Shown here piece after piece: positions 1-12,500 of a stretch of 64,000 bases of DNA. Positions within the stretch are counted from its first letter, which is position 1; every line of letters begins with the position of its first letter. Location: positions 186,001-250,000 of the forward strand of contig JAAOOA010000376.1 of assembly GCA_012861695.1 (NCBI GenBank), in the 5' to 3' direction. The translations under genes and the position numbers were made by a program. Source of the DNA: Trematomus loennbergii. Taxonomy: Eukaryota; Chordata; Actinopteri; Perciformes; Nototheniidae. The notes beneath the pieces are model-generated. The model saw only the letters and a program-made list of their open reading frames with translations. It did not search any database and was not told the origin of the DNA.

Positions 1-299
1 TTTTTTGTATTTATTTTGTTATGGTTACAATCTTTACCAAAAATGTAATTTGCCAGCACAGCATCCAGGGAGCTCAGCTGGTCACGTGATCTCGCGGTGT
101 TTACAGTTCACTAGATGGGGGAGCAGTCACCCTGCTCCGAAGTGGCATGCGCAGCCGTACTTAATCTGCCTACCGAGTTAACCATGCAACACCTTTTCTG
201 ACAGCAAAGTTCTAACAAACATTTTTTTAAAACAACAACATTTAACGGCTGTTACTCCAATTGGGGAACAACTTAGACGATACCTGAATGCGTTGGTTG

Positions 300-483
300 T
301 TTTTTCTTGTTAGTTTTGTGACTTTATTCGGTAGTTAGTGAAGCTACTTCCGCCTTGTGATGGACAGCAGCGACAAGTGTCAAAAGTAATCAGGTACGGG
401 ATAAACAACGACAAAGGAGGATAAAAACACGACACTTACCTTTTGGATACACTCCAACACAGGATAGCCGACTATAAGAAAAG
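300..483 (+). other. candidate non-coding first exon with splice donor
   Basis: The sequence AAG|GTGAGTAAC at 481-490 is a strong 5' splice site. It follows a stretch with no repeat signature and an ETS-like CTTCCGCC at about 350. It could be the distal 5' UTR exon of the phactr4 unit, feeding the exons at 7057 and 10398. No TATA box or clear start site is seen, so the left edge is arbitrary. It could also belong to another gene. Confidence 0.3.
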
Positions 484-1243
484 GTGAGTAACTTCTGTGG
501 ACCATAATGCATACGTTTTGTTGAGATCCAACGGCAAATGTGAGCTAATTTGTGTTAGCTAACTAAGCTAATTGCTAAAGTACTGGAACAGCCGTTGAAG
601 CCGGTTTTTATGAATGGACGTATTGGCCAAACGACGGTACTACAACTTACGTGACGTCGTTTTAGGTCAAAAAGACTCTTCCCCATTGATTTAGAATAGA
701 CCGAGACAAAATAAACAATATTCTCAGTAAACAATACGTATGTAAACCTTATAAAATATACAGAATAATACAGAATTAACGTATATAAATCAGCGTGTAA
801 GACATTTTAAATACCCATTTTGAACACTTTAATAGCCCTTATTTAAATCATTATCATCTAAAAGTCGGAGAGGAGATAAGGGAAACCTCTACTGCGCATG
901 CTCTGTGGGCCCACATCCGGGTACTTTCTTGATCTACAGTCGCACTATTTCTGGCTTCATGCGCCACTGAGTAACTCTCATAGAAATGAATGGGGCCCCG
1001 CCTCTCTCTCTCTCTCTTTATACATCCATCAGCTACCTGTTGCTGCTCTAATTTACCCAGGCTAGCTGAGGATTAGCATTATGGCAGTGCGTCTCTATCT
1101 TTAGCTCTTACACCTAGATCTAGTGTGTCACATTAGTAAGGAGAAGAGAAAACAGAGAAGGAAAATGACTGGATTCAGACTTTGGTAATAGATAACTTGT
1201 CTTTACAAGTACCTGCTACCTTTACCTGTATTGTATAAGCTTG

Positions 1244-1619
1244 CAGAGGTGGAAGAAGTAATCAGATGTTGGAATTAAGTAAAAGTAGAAGTACCAGAGT
1301 GTTGGAATACTGTGTTACAAGTAAAAGTCCTGCTTTCAAAATGTTACTCAAGTAAAAATAGAAAAGTATGAGCATCAACATATACTTAAGGTAAAAGTAG
1401 TCATTCTGCAGATTGGTCCATTTCAGAATAATATGATTATATTTCCCATCATTAATCCAAATCTGTAAAGTAACTAAAGGTATTAAATACATGTAGTGGA
1501 GTAAAAGTACACCATTTACAAAATAGCAAAACAACAACAATCAAGTAAAGTACATGTATCTGAAAATTGTAGTTAAGTACAGTACTTGAGTAAATGTACT
1601 TAGTTACTTTACACCACTG
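1244..1619. mobile_element. hAT-like MITE (CAGAGGTGGAAG type)
   Basis: The ends read CAGAGGTGGAAGAAGTAA and, inverted, CAGTGGTGTAAAGTAA, so they form imperfect terminal inverted repeats. The interior is full of AAGTAAAAGTA and GTACTT words, the hallmark of a very common teleost non-autonomous element. The flanking 8-mers (TAAGCTTG and TTAGGTGG) do not match, so the target duplication has decayed. The 92-codon antisense open frame here has no coding features. Confidence 0.7.
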
Positions 1620-4217
1620 TTAGGTGGTTGGGTAACTTACATGTACATGTAACAGTAGTTAAAGCTATGTTACAGCAGCAGACATTGTACAGGAGTTAGA
1701 AAATACAGTAAACATTTGGAAATTCTTCATAGGGATTAACAAGGTCACTGTTATCATACTCAATAATTGAGTGTTATTACTAAGACTAAACTATAATTGC
1801 TAAGAGGACTTCTGATTCAACCAAATGCAACAACTTCGCGGCTTTTATTGTGAGTCTCTTGTTCAGTATTAAATATATTTAGCTTGCAGGTTAAGCAAAA
1901 AAAGTGCCTGTCTCTTTAGCATTCACTGCATTCCTTTCACAGGCCCGTCTACATGTTCCAACAAGCAGACATTTCTTTAGTACTGACTGAAAGCACTAAT
2001 ACGCCCTATAGGACATCACAGACTCTTTAAAAGAGGAAAGACAAAGGGAACTGCAGCTATTTGTTCTAGATAGGCCGCATTGTAATCAGGTCGGTCGTGT
2101 TATTGGGCTTTGTATTCAGATAGTGGGTCGTCGCATCTGACAGAGATTCAGCCTGGCATCCATGGAACTGAAGACATGATGGTACATTTCATTTTTAATC
2201 TGAGTTATGTAAAAGCAGGTAGTGTTTCACGTTGGTGTGTGGCATGTTGCAGGGGATTGGTATTGATTTCTCAGAGGATTCGAGTGGTGACCCTTCATGG
2301 CTTAAACTGTAGTCTTTTTCACAATAACACCTTCTATTGCAGCTATCCAACTTTCAATGCATGAGATACTTTATCCTCATCTGAAGAGGTATTGCTTTTG
2401 TCTGATGGAGAGGAGCGAGTCTCAAGAACTTGAAACATTTTTACGGAGTGGCACAACAAAACATACTTTTTTCTGGTCAATTTGTTGAAATGCTAGTTGG
2501 AAAAGAAATGTCCAAAATACACATTGAGGTGCTCACTAGTGTGGTCTATTTACATCTGTAGATGTATCCCTAACTGACAACAAGTGAGCGTTAGATAATG
2601 CTATTTGTAGTTTTTAACATGTAACACTTAAAATAATTTGACTTAAGGTAAGTAATTAACTCGATATATTTCATGATATTAGTACATTTTCCATGGTTAC
2701 TTGGTTTTACTCTTGTAGTATCTTTCAAAATGTGTGGAGATTGACCATACATACCTTCCTGGTCTTTTTTAATGAATTTTCAAGTCATCTGTATTCTGAA
2801 GTTTGCTTTTACTGAGCCTTTTTTTTCTTACATCATTCATAGCCTGATTCAAATAACTTAAAAACCCACCAAACATGTTTTTTTATGGCTTTTAACTACA
2901 TCTGATTTGTTAAGTAATACAAAGAGATATCAGAAATCACCTCGCTAAATACCTTTGACTCTGATATGTCAACAACATCCAACAAGAATTTTCAGATTCC
3001 TGTTCAAACTTTGCAGAGGAACTCGTTTTTGGTGCATTTCTAGGAATATGCTTACTCAACATTCTAGTTTCTGCTAGTTTTTCCTGTACTTCTACACACC
3101 AAGGAACAATATCTGCCACATATGTTCTGAACCAAGATATTCCTAAAGCTTTCTTTGTTAAACTAAAGCTTATAACAGACGCTCCTGCAGATGAATGCTC
3201 TGATTTCTAGGCAATTTTGCATTGTAAATAAACTGTCAAAGTTGCTAAAACAAGCTAGTTTGAATAGTCATGAATAGAATAGAGATGTGTTCAGAATGGA
3301 GTTGCTTGAGTATTTGAATGTTGTGGTTGTCTGTGTGGGATGTTTGTTATCAGCCATAGCGGCTGACAGAGGCCTCTTTGAGATGCATGTATCGTTCCCA
3401 AACAAACAGCCTCCTGGTTCTTCATTCAGTCTGAGCCAAGTGTGCAGAATGAGCCTGAAGCTGATGAAACCCTCTCAGCCTTTCATCCAGAGGACTGCCA
3501 GTTCCTAACGAGCTAATTAGGAGCTTATTGTGAACAAACAGGATTGTGTGGAATGCATGAACTTTCAGAGCAAACAAAGAACAGCTGATTTTAAACGTTA
3601 ACTTTGTGAAAGGAATATTATGTCAACTAGAGTATGAACTACCTCGGGCATTTCCTACAGTCAATCATTGGAGTTATTTAGTTCCTTTTGGCCTTGAGTA
3701 CGATCTACATTATTAAGGTTTGTTAACAGTTTGGATTGCGAATATTATTACAATGGAAAGTGTCTTAGAAAAATGCAGAATCTAAATTGTATTGTTTTGC
3801 TTCTTGCCCAGTACAGTTCATATAAACAGTATTTGGTTATCTTAGACCAAGTATTAGTTTATTGCCTGCATGGCAGTTATTATGCAAACAATGAAAGACA
3901 TACAGTAACCATTCTCTAGAAGCATTTTCTAGATGAATCAATTCATCTTTTGCTGTTTAAAATGTGAGAAAATAGAGAAAACTATCCATAGCACTCCAAG
4001 CTTATGTCTTAGTTTAAATGTCTTGTTTTGTCATTTAAAAAACCCAAAGATATTTACTTTATCATGATATGAAATAGAGAAAGAAGGAACTCTCCATTCT
4101 TTAGCGACTGAAACCTAACTTATCGATTATTAAAAGAGTTTCTGCTGATTATTTTTCTGACTATAGACTAATCATGCACCTCTAATTGTAAGCCTATTGC
4201 TCACTATCAAACACATA
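1620..4217. other. no gene seen; unannotated single-copy-like DNA
   Basis: There is AT-rich sequence with scattered short open frames (for example 2110-2364, 2937-3119 and 3287-3508). None has splice context, codon bias or a family motif I recognise. No repeat structure is visible. Confidence 0.5.
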
Positions 4218-4715
4218 TGGACTGTAAATGGACTGTACTTATATAGCACTTTATCCAGTCTTTAAGACCCCTCAAAGCGCTTTACATACTACATGTCATT
4301 CACCCATTCACACCCATTCATACAGAGCAGTGTACCTTACTCTAGGACCTAACATTCACACACATTCACACTGTTGGCCATGCCATCGGGAGCAACTCAG
4401 GGTTAAGTATCTTGCCCAAGGATACATCGACATTACATTACATTACATTTGACTTGTTAGACGCTTTTATCCAAAGCGACTTACATACTCAATACTTTGG
4501 GCAATCCCCACAGGAGCAATTTGGGGTGAAGTGTCTTGCCCAGGGACACAACGACATGCTGACTGCAGTGGGGTTTGAACCTGTGACTGATTCGAACACC
4601 AACGAACAACCCACTGCGCCACATGCCTCCTTACATGTTGACTGCATGGGCTGGGATCCAACCCACAACCTTCTAGTTGAAAGACGACGGCACTCCACAG
4701 CACAGTCGCCCTGTT
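4218..4715 (-). mobile_element. SINE, reverse orientation, split by a second SINE
   Basis: On the minus strand this reads from a tRNA-like head (GGTTGTGGGTTGGATCC near 4660) to a tail with AAAGCGCT near 4275. The body has the fish-SINE phrase CTTGCCCAAGGATACATCG. The outer copy is interrupted at about 4431 by another SINE and resumes at about 4634 with ATGTTGACTGCATGGG. Frames of 74-128 codons here are repeat shadows. Confidence 0.7.
4431..4633 (-). mobile_element. nested tRNA-derived SINE with ATGTA tail
   Basis: Reverse complement of the same family as the copy at 62345-62545. The (CATTA)n tail comes first, then GACGCTTTTATCCAAAGCG, then CAGGAGCAATTTGGGGTGAAG, then the tRNA-like part ending in CCCACTGCGCCACATGCC. 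It sits inside another SINE, so it inserted later. Confidence 0.75.
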
Positions 4716-5524
4716 TATTTGACACATTGCATTATATTGACATTTTTTGTAGACTTTATTCATATTGCAATACCAACCGTTCTTTTACGTCGATTTAAAG
4801 GGTTAGGGTTAGTCTTTAAATGATTGCAGGCTTTTTGAATAATGCGTAAGAGGCCTCGGAGCTCCACTCTATTAAACAACAGAATAAGGCGTTCACACTT
4901 GCACTCGTGTGAAAATACTAAAATACCGTGGATGGATCTTGTTACAAAACCTGTAAATCTGGCTGCCGATTTGCTTACAGTGGTTTAAATTGTACTCGGT
5001 GAATGTGGAGATAATTGTCACAGAGACAACAAAGACTTGAAACCGGACATGAGGAAACTCAACCTTTGGATTGTGTGTGAAATGATGAGAGGACTGGGTG
5101 TGTGTGAGACGTGGTGTTCTCCACATTACAATGCAGGGACATAGTGGATTAGTTTGGCTGAACATTAACTCACCTGTTTGCTTTTCGCCGGCTCCTGTAG
5201 TTGTTTTATTTCGAGCTGGAGTGCTGTGGAGGATACTTGAGACCAGACTTTATCTCGTCAATTATTTGTGCGTTAAAGTGCGGATCAACTTCTCTCCTTA
5301 TGGGCAGGTCGGAGGGAGTGAATAATGCATGGTTAAAGTAGCTGTTTTTTAATGGCGAGAAGTCAAATTCGTTGTTATTTTAATATAAGCTCAGCTATTT
5401 TATTGGATTGATTTTCAGGCAAAAAAAAAACTATGTTCCATACATTTTTCTTTTACTTGTGCCATGTTGACAATACATGGATGTGTCGGGTTAATACACT
5501 ATTATTAATAATAATCCTTATATT

Positions 5525-5950
5525 TATTATAGCGCTTTTTCAATGACTCTCAAAGCGTTCCTTAAAAATACACATTACACACACATACATGTAATGGTCA
5601 TGTACTGTGGACAATACCCACAGGAGCAAATTCAGGTGAAGTGTCTTGCCCAAGGACACAACGGCTTTACAGACGCAGCAGCGGTGGCGGGTTTCGCCCC
5701 CTTGATCAATGCACAGCGCACTGCGCCACACCGCCCATCTTCACACCTCAAAGTCATCAAGGCGCTTTACAAGTACACATTGATATCATACATGTACTGT
5801 GGACAATACCCACAGGAGCAAATTCGGGTGAAGTGTCTTGCCCAAGGACACAACGGCCTGACGCAGTGGCGGCGGAGGCGGGTTTCGAACTGGAATTCCC
5901 GAACGCCCCCTTGATCTGATGATCAAACGCACAGCCCACTGCGTCACTCC
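5525..5950 (-). mobile_element. two tandem SINE copies, reverse orientation
   Basis: The block TGTACTGTGGACAATACCCA followed by AGTGTCTTGCCCAAGGACAC occurs twice, at about 5601 and about 5791, each followed by a degenerate tRNA-like region (GGCGGGTTTCG, then CACAGC.CACTGCG). The two units are about 190 bp apart, as expected for a dimer or for insertion of one copy into another. Confidence 0.7.
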
Positions 5951-6794
5951 ATTATTATCATTTGTTCTGTCAGTAACAATGACTCCTAAAAAAGAGAATT
6001 AGTAACCTAATAAAAAAACTGGCTTGTAACCATAATTTGTTCAAAACTAAAGCATGTTTGTTTACACGTTAGCAGCACTTTAGCATGTTACATTAACTAC
6101 TAAACTATTTGGTCAGCTTTCAAAATAATGCGCTATGATTATTAATAATTCAAATATACTTTAGGTGCTCCTATTTTTTACTTATGTAAGTATTTTTCAA
6201 TACTGAAGATAAACACATGTACACAGTACCATCAACTTTAATACTCTGGCATGCCACGATACCATTTACCCCTAGTGTGTATTTATTGGAAATGAATGAT
6301 TTGATCGTACCAGTAAGAGCTCAGTTACCTGATAAGAGTCACGTTTCTGATTTAACCCCACTTTATTAAATATTTCCTGCTGTGAGCAGCAGTTACATTA
6401 TCTAAGTTTTAAAGTAGATCAATCTTGCAGGATGAGCTTTAAATCGCTCTTTATTTGAGTATTTCTGTGGACATATCGTGGACAACCTGATGGACGTAAT
6501 GCACATTAGAGCAGTGGACATTGTCTTTTTAAAGAACCCTTTGCATGAGTTTACAGTGCAGACATGTGTCCCCGCCTACAGCTGTTGGACATGTGCTGTG
6601 TACATTACAGCAACACTTGTCAGACCGGTTGGACTGAACCAAAGCGGACCAGACAGAGGGGTGTCTGAAGTTAGCAAGATAAACGAAACTGCTTTGATAT
6701 TGTTTTTATTTTGCATGTCATGTAGTTCACTCATTTTTTTTTTCTAATGAATTATTTATTGCACTTATTTATTTCCTCTTTTTAAATAAGTGTC

Positions 6795-7012
6795 TGTATG
6801 ATAGACCTCTGTCAGGTCACTTTTAAAAACCCACTTTTATAGTATTCTTATTAGGTTTCATTGCTTTCTATTTGATTAATTTCTGTGTGTTTGTTTAGTT
6901 GCTGTCTTTAAGTATATTTCTTTGTTTGTTTGTATAAAATGTTTTTCTTATGTGAAAGCACTTTGAAACTGTTCGAATGCTTCTATATAAATAAAATGTA
7001 TTATTCATATTA
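6795..7012 (+). mobile_element. 3' end of an L2-type LINE (remnant)
   Basis: The sequence TTTTAAAAACCCACTTTTAT is followed by AAAGCACTTTGAAACTG and a TATATAAATAAA tail. This is the usual order at the 3' end of fish L2/CR1 elements, where the last codons encode a LKTHLF-like end. No open frame survives. Confidence 0.5.
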
Positions 7013-7056
7013 TTATAATCATCATTATTAATAATCTTTGTTTGTTTACCTTACAG

Positions 7057-7145
7057 GAGTTTCCTAATTTTGCTGCTACGTTGTCCCACTGCAGACAGAT
7101 TTCAAGGACAGCATTTCGAATCTACGATCAATGATCTCAAACAAA
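7057..7145 (+). other. candidate non-coding exon, 89 bp
   Basis: A good acceptor (TTTACCTTACAG) ends at 7056 and a consensus donor (CAAA|GTAAGT) starts at 7146. The exon carries an ATG at 7131 in weak context. If joined to the exon at 10398, this upstream frame runs 19 codons and stops with a TGA formed at the junction with the exon at 23001. The exon is inferred from splice sites only. Confidence 0.35.
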
Positions 7146-7327
7146 GTAAGTTTGTGAAACAACACAACATTTTTTAACTGAATAAAGTCACGTATCGCCC
7201 TTTTCTTTAAACACACATACATTTTAGAGCGGAATTCCCCAGAGAAACGGTGCTTTATCTGTCCATCTGAACAAGGCCTAGTCCACCTGGTAAGGAGGTC
7301 AAATAGTTGCATTCCACTCTGTCCTTT

Positions 7328-7328
<1 letters not shown>

Positions 7329-7369
<41 letters not shown>

Positions 7370-7396
7370 CACACTCACACTCACACTCACACTCAC
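7329..7396. repeat. (CA)n followed by (CACACT)n microsatellite
   Basis: A run of CA dinucleotides passes into a hexamer CACACT array. Length is likely to vary between individuals. The 110-codon antisense frame across it is an artefact. Confidence 0.9.
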
Positions 7397-9195
7397 GGTG
7401 TCACACACAGTTTGTTGTCAGAGGACTTTTGACATTCCAAAGGTCAGCCTGATACCGCTGAAGGACCCTCCCCTGTTAGCGTTAGCATGTAGTACCTGCT
7501 AATGTTGACCAATCACAGGCCGGGCTGTGATTTGAACACAGACGGTCGTTATGTTGGTCGATGCCAGACTCTTATCTGTGCTGGTGATCCTGATATTGAT
7601 CCTCCCCTGCCCGGCTGCTCTGCCCTGAAGTGTACAGGACGTTTAAATAGTGTTGTTGTATTCATCACTTCCTCCTTTCCTGTGCTTTGACATCTTTATT
7701 TCCTGTTTGAAGGCACATAGTTAGGAACACAACAATTTAGACAGGACTGCGTAGTACATATTTAAGTATCAAAGTGTGCATTTTAATCGGAGGAATTATT
7801 AAAAATATGGACATAACGATAAACAGTAAATCGCAGCACAGCATTTATCTATGTGAAATAACCAAATGTAAAGCATAGTTATATTAATTTAAATAAGGAA
7901 AACATGATATTAAGGGTGACTTTGGCTGCGAGGTAGTGTTGAATGATGACTTGATGCTGAATCAAAATGTAATATATCCTTAAAAAACTCATCAGATTTT
8001 CTGCTAAACATTTTTTAAGTATGTGCTTTTTTTACTTCAACTTTATGTGTATAGCATATTTTTTAGTATTATTTTCATTTAACTTTTTCTATTGGACATT
8101 TTGCAATGTGTAGTATTTTCATTATATCTTTGATTTATTCATATTTTATTTGATTTCATTCTAAGACACGATTCGCCCCTGGATATATAAAGTATTCTGA
8201 TTATTGTCATCATATTTGCTACTATTTCTGCAGCTTTGTGCAAAGTTGGCCTCAATTCATCTCAGCCTCGTCACACTGTGAACTACTGAGAGTGTTTTGT
8301 TATTCATTGGATTGTGTGGGATTGATTTGGTGCTAAAACAAACTGGGGTGATTTGTCAGAAGTGTCGATTGTCCCTCGATGTTCAGCAACAACACATCGG
8401 GGAGGCTGCTCTGCTGCATTTGTGATTCAACTTGTTCAAACGTTTCAACAGTAACTTCACTGCTGCTGACATCTTGAGGACATTTGCATTATTCACATGC
8501 TCAAGTTGTGACCGGACTTTAAATGTTTGGTGATTTTTTGTTTGTAATTTTAGATCTTGTATCACAAATAAACCCATAAACAAAAACATGATTATCGATC
8601 AAGCTTTCTGTAAAACATGAGGATTCTAGACAAATGTGATTTATTTGATTATTTACAATTCATCTTTAAAGGGGACCTATCATGCAAAATGCACTTTTTT
8701 ATGTCTTTCATACATAAATATGTGTCCCCGGTGTGTCAGGGAACTCACGCAGCGTCAGAAAATAAAACCTCTCTCTTTTCCTCCGTACCCACATCTCTAA
8801 AAACGGGGCTACAACGAGCTGATTCAGATTTGCGTCCGATATGACGTAATATCTGAAATGTGGACCCGCACGGCCCTATCAGAAAGTTGCTATCAGAAAC
8901 AATGCCCGACTGTTTTGGACGTAATATGGTCGGTGTTTACATTAGCATCGCTAACACTCAGAGCTAACCTGTACTGGAGAGCATGTGTGTGAAGAAGCAG
9001 GAAATAAAAAGGAACTCACCTTGTGGTATAACCGGCAAGAGAGAAAGCCTTTGAGCTCCATACTGTTTCAGAGATAATCCTTGATCTAATAATCCTTGTT
9101 TCATCACTGCAGCATTTTAGCCAGTATCTGCCAGGTCCCGCATGAGCCGACGTTGGCTCCGCCCCCTCTTATTTTTATACAGGTGAAAATCTCAT

Positions 9196-9984
9196 TGAGA
9201 CACGGTGGGTGTTTCTCAATATCGAGGAGGCTTGCTTGGTAGCACATGTACCTCCGAGTCAGTTGCTTCAGAAGCGAGGCAAGAATCCTTCCTAGCCTCG
9301 AAAACGAAGAATTGTGGGTGTTAAATGGAGTGCGATTTCCGCCAAAGATTTGGAAATTGGTCCGTGCGCAAAGCATTGTGGGGATTTTAAGACCGCGGAG
9401 TCTACACATGTGCAGCCTCGAAATTTCCCGCAACGAAGTACGCCAGCCTCGGTAGAATTCCAAGGATCCTGGACATTGGAACAGTCCTTCGGCGGGACTC
9501 GATGACGTAGTATCCTTGAAATAGTGGCTCTGGAGCGGTGGTGGCGAAGTCCATAGGGACTTGGCTTGGCAACTTGTCACCAGTTCAAGTCCTGGAAGGA
9601 CCAAGTGCTACCGAGGTGTCCCTGAGCAAGGCACCGTTCCCTAAAACTGCTCCCCAGCTATGGGCAAATAGCAGGGGCAGATGGGGCTCATAGCCATGGA
9701 AGGCAACCCATCTAAGAGAAGGACACTCTGAACTAAAAACCAGGACTGAGAGGAGTTGCGCTCCCCAGTCCTTAATCAGCATAGTAAAGCCAACCATGAA
9801 GAACAAAGTCATCCCAAATCCTATACTTCCAGCGGCGGGAGTCCGCAGGAACATCGCAGCTGATGGTGAACTGGCCAGATGTATGGAGAACCGGGATGAC
9901 TGGAAGCGACGATGGAGGGCTCGTCTGAGGACGACCGAGAGAGAGAGCAGCCTTCCTCGACATTGAGAAACACCCAGCGTCTCA
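9196..9984. mobile_element. nested TIR element (GGGTGTTTCTCAAT ends)
   Basis: The inverted ends TGGGTGTTTCTCAAT...GAGG (9206 onward) and CCTCGACATTGAGAAACACC (to 9975) match over about 20 bp. Partial symmetry (TGAGAC and GTCTCA) extends them outward. It interrupts the 8665-10183 MITE. No transposase remains, so it is non-autonomous. Confidence 0.7.
9525..9760 (+). mobile_element. tRNA-derived SINE inside the nested element
   Basis: A box-B-like CCAGTTCAAGTCCTGG lies at 9579-9594. It is followed by the widespread fish SINE phrase CCCTGAGCAAGGCACCGTTC and then CTGCTCCCCAGC. It is the third level of nesting at this site. Confidence 0.6.
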
Positions 9985-10397
9985 TTCTCAAGAGAGACCT
10001 GTTTATACCCAGAATCAGCACTTTTGAAACAGGAAGTGAAATAGAGGGATATGAGGCATGGCTAGAATGGGTGATCTGTTTGGTTTTTTGACCAAAACAC
10101 TTCATAGACATGTTTTTTATTTATTTTTATATATCTGAGACCTATGCTATTGCCTAAAAATAGCATGATAGGTGACCTTTAAATTCAGTCAAAAATATTC
10201 CATCTATTCAAATGTTTGTATTACAATAGTATTTGAAACAAGCCCAATAAAACATAATGAGAAAGTGCCATTATATGCTCACAATCAAATGTTAAATAGA
10301 CTTATTATAATGGAGTAATACGCTGTGTTATTATGGTTATTTAAATGTATTTTAATAAATAAATGTTTTAATGATCCCGTTGGTTAATTTGTTTCAG

Positions 10398-10441
10398 GAG
10401 CTGCTGACTGCTGAGTTTTGGACACGTGATGGAAAATCCTG
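10398..10441 (+). CDS. phactr4: alternative first coding exon, start MENP
   Basis: An acceptor (TTTGTTTCAG) ends at 10397. An ATG at 10429 in good context (G at -3, G at +4) reads Met-Glu-Asn-Pro and then one base before the donor G|GTAAGA. The exon therefore leaves in phase 1, exactly as exon 2 at 23001 requires. The joined start would read [12 protein letters not shown]. From memory, a mammalian PHACTR4 isoform begins MEDP followed by an acidic stretch, which fits. Because an acceptor precedes it, this exon is internal to a transcript starting further upstream, possibly via 7057-7145. Confidence 0.65.
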
Positions 10442-11265
10442 GTAAGACGCTTTCATACTTCTTCCATTTCGCTTGTTGCATAAAAGTTATAAGCAAATCT
10501 ATTGAAGACCTAAATCTGAGGTTGATAGCATTTAATCTGAATGTTGTATCCATACATTTGATCTCTATCTGTAAACCATTGCATAAAAGACTTACACTAA
10601 CCTGTAGAAACATCCATGTGATTTGAGGTTGATATGATTTGGAGGGTGTAAAATAAAATGTAATTCTAAAATGTCGTTTTGCCAATAGAAAATTATAAAA
10701 ATAAAATATATTAACCAAATTTAAACAAATCTTTATATCATTAGGTTTAAAAAAATAAAAAACCCTACCTTTTTATTTGTATTTGTTTATATAAATCAAT
10801 TCATCAATGATCTAAATCAAATATAATACATGTTGTATTTAATTTGATGTCATACCATCAAAATTGTATCTGGTTTAATTCATATATTTTGTCATTATTT
10901 TTACATTTTTCATATATTCTTTGTACATACCATTGCATCAGAGGTGTAAAAATACATTCTGAAATAAAACAAACATTATGAAATCTCTTATAAACCCAGT
11001 GGAGACTGCTGTTATCTGAGCCGTAGTATCGTGATGACAGAAAGTGGTGAGTCAACAAACAAAGTGTGTGGTTATGAATCTGTCCGTTAAAAGGGCGTCC
11101 CTGTGACACGATCTGATTGGCTCTCGCCCAGAGGACACACCTGTAGGTTAGCAGTTTCTCTCGCTGTCACTACCTTCAGTATCATTGACAGACAAACTGC
11201 ACTAAACACCAGAGGATTATTAAACCCAGACTCAACTGTGTAGTGACATTACGAAAATATCTTTG

Positions 11266-11290
11266 ATGGCTGTTCACTCTGAATATATTC
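11266..11290 (+). CDS. phactr4: possible second alternative first exon, start MAVHSEYI
   Basis: An ATG at 11266 gives eight codons (MAVHSEYI) plus one base before a consensus donor C|GTGAGT. The donor phase (1) matches exon 2. No acceptor is obvious just upstream, so it would be a true first exon with its own promoter somewhere in 11100-11260. Support is the phase and donor only. Confidence 0.4.
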
Positions 11291-12312
11291 GTGAGTAAAG
11301 CTGCTTTTAATTTCAGTTAATATCTCTGTTTTCAGTTAAGTGTTTACATTTTTGACTGACAAAATAGCTGTGGTTGGTTTTAAATCTGACATAAAGCTGT
11401 GTTTAGTATTTACAGTAAGGTTAGTTACATTTAATTTGTAGGTGTTTTTAGCTTAGTCTGTTTTAATACATGAACTCTTTCCAATTCTTAGTTAGATATA
11501 TTTGAAATCTTTTATATTTAGTGTCTGAGCCCTAATTATCGTGCTTTGGTATTTGTATCTGTTCATGAGTACAATGTGTTGAATAGTTATAATTTGATTG
11601 AGACCGTATTGAAAGTAAGTGATCACTCATTGCTTTGCTGTATTTAAAAAGCCAACGCAGGACAGGGCATGGCTTTAGATCCCTTTACAGCCTTTCAGGT
11701 CACTGCAGGAACAGATTAAGGAAGCTTGATCTACTCTTCCCTATCTGGACCAAAATAAACCAGACTTCCTCTTTGCCCTATCCTCTAAAAAAACCAGATG
11801 TGTTTTCAGACAAGAAGACATGGCAATTTAAGAACTCGACTTGTTGTGTTTTGACCAGATTTGGCAAAGTCACCCAGTGTGTTTACTCGTGTCACATTTG
11901 AATGTTGTTGGGTTGTCATTTATGACACCGTGTGCTGGTATTTGTGTGAGTCATGTTTTTGTTCAGCTGGGATTCATGTTCTCATGTGGATGAACAATGT
12001 GTTTGTCTCCATCTGCTGCTGCTTTTTGGAAACAGATTTATATTTTGGGTGTTATCCCTTTTTGTTTACCTGAGATTTCTTGGATTATTGGCCGATTTGC
12101 CGTCCTGTTTCCAAATATGCTGGATTACGGTTTTGCATTCCCGACGTTCCTCTGTCAGTTTCCCTTCATGCTGTAATGAGGCTGCAGAGGGAGACAGTGA
12201 TGTGGCATGTTTTAAAGAGTTAGCAGTTTCACGATAGACTAAACACATTCATAGCTCCTCTTTCACTTAATACTAATTTCTTAATTTTACCTTTTTAGTT
12301 CTGAGATTAAAG

Positions 12313-12500
12313 TAAAGGACAAAAAGTCTGAATTTAAAGAAAAAAAGTCAGAATTTTGTGGGGAAAAAAATGCTTAATTGTTAGAGAAAAAAGAGTCGAT
12401 TTTTAAAGGAAAAATGTAAGATTTAAGAAAAAAAAATTTCTTTGAAGAAAAAAAGTAAGATTTTTGAGAAAAACACATTATTTCCCCAAATTCTGACTTT
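12313..12500. repeat. degenerate A-rich repeat (AAAAAGTCAGAATTT)
   Basis: Repeated words AAAAAGTCTGAATTT, AAAAAGTCAGAATTT and GAAAAAAAGTAAGATTT form an imperfect low-complexity array, mirrored by TTCTGACTTTCTTCC at 12489. It is non-coding. Confidence 0.6.

Larger units (their letters stand above)
8665..10183. mobile_element. MITE, TTTAAAGG/GCATGATAGG family, with nested insertions
   Basis: The ends are TTTAAAGGGGACCTATCATG and, inverted, TTTAAAGGTCACCTATCATG, a near-perfect pair. Internal landmarks shared with the copy at 40432-40927 are TATGTGTCCCCGGTGT and GAGGCATGGCTA. The element is split by a second element at about 9196-9984, which itself holds a SINE. The same terminal family occurs, more diverged, at 22443-22960 and 47614-48124. 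Confidence 0.85.

Noticed and set aside
4795..4815. Telomeric repeat (GGGTTAGGGTTAG)
   Set aside because: Only two units. The same is true at 18690-18705. Too short to be an interstitial telomere array.
9104..9604. 166-codon antisense frame
   Set aside because: It spans the edges of two nested transposons and a SINE, and its product matches no protein family I know.
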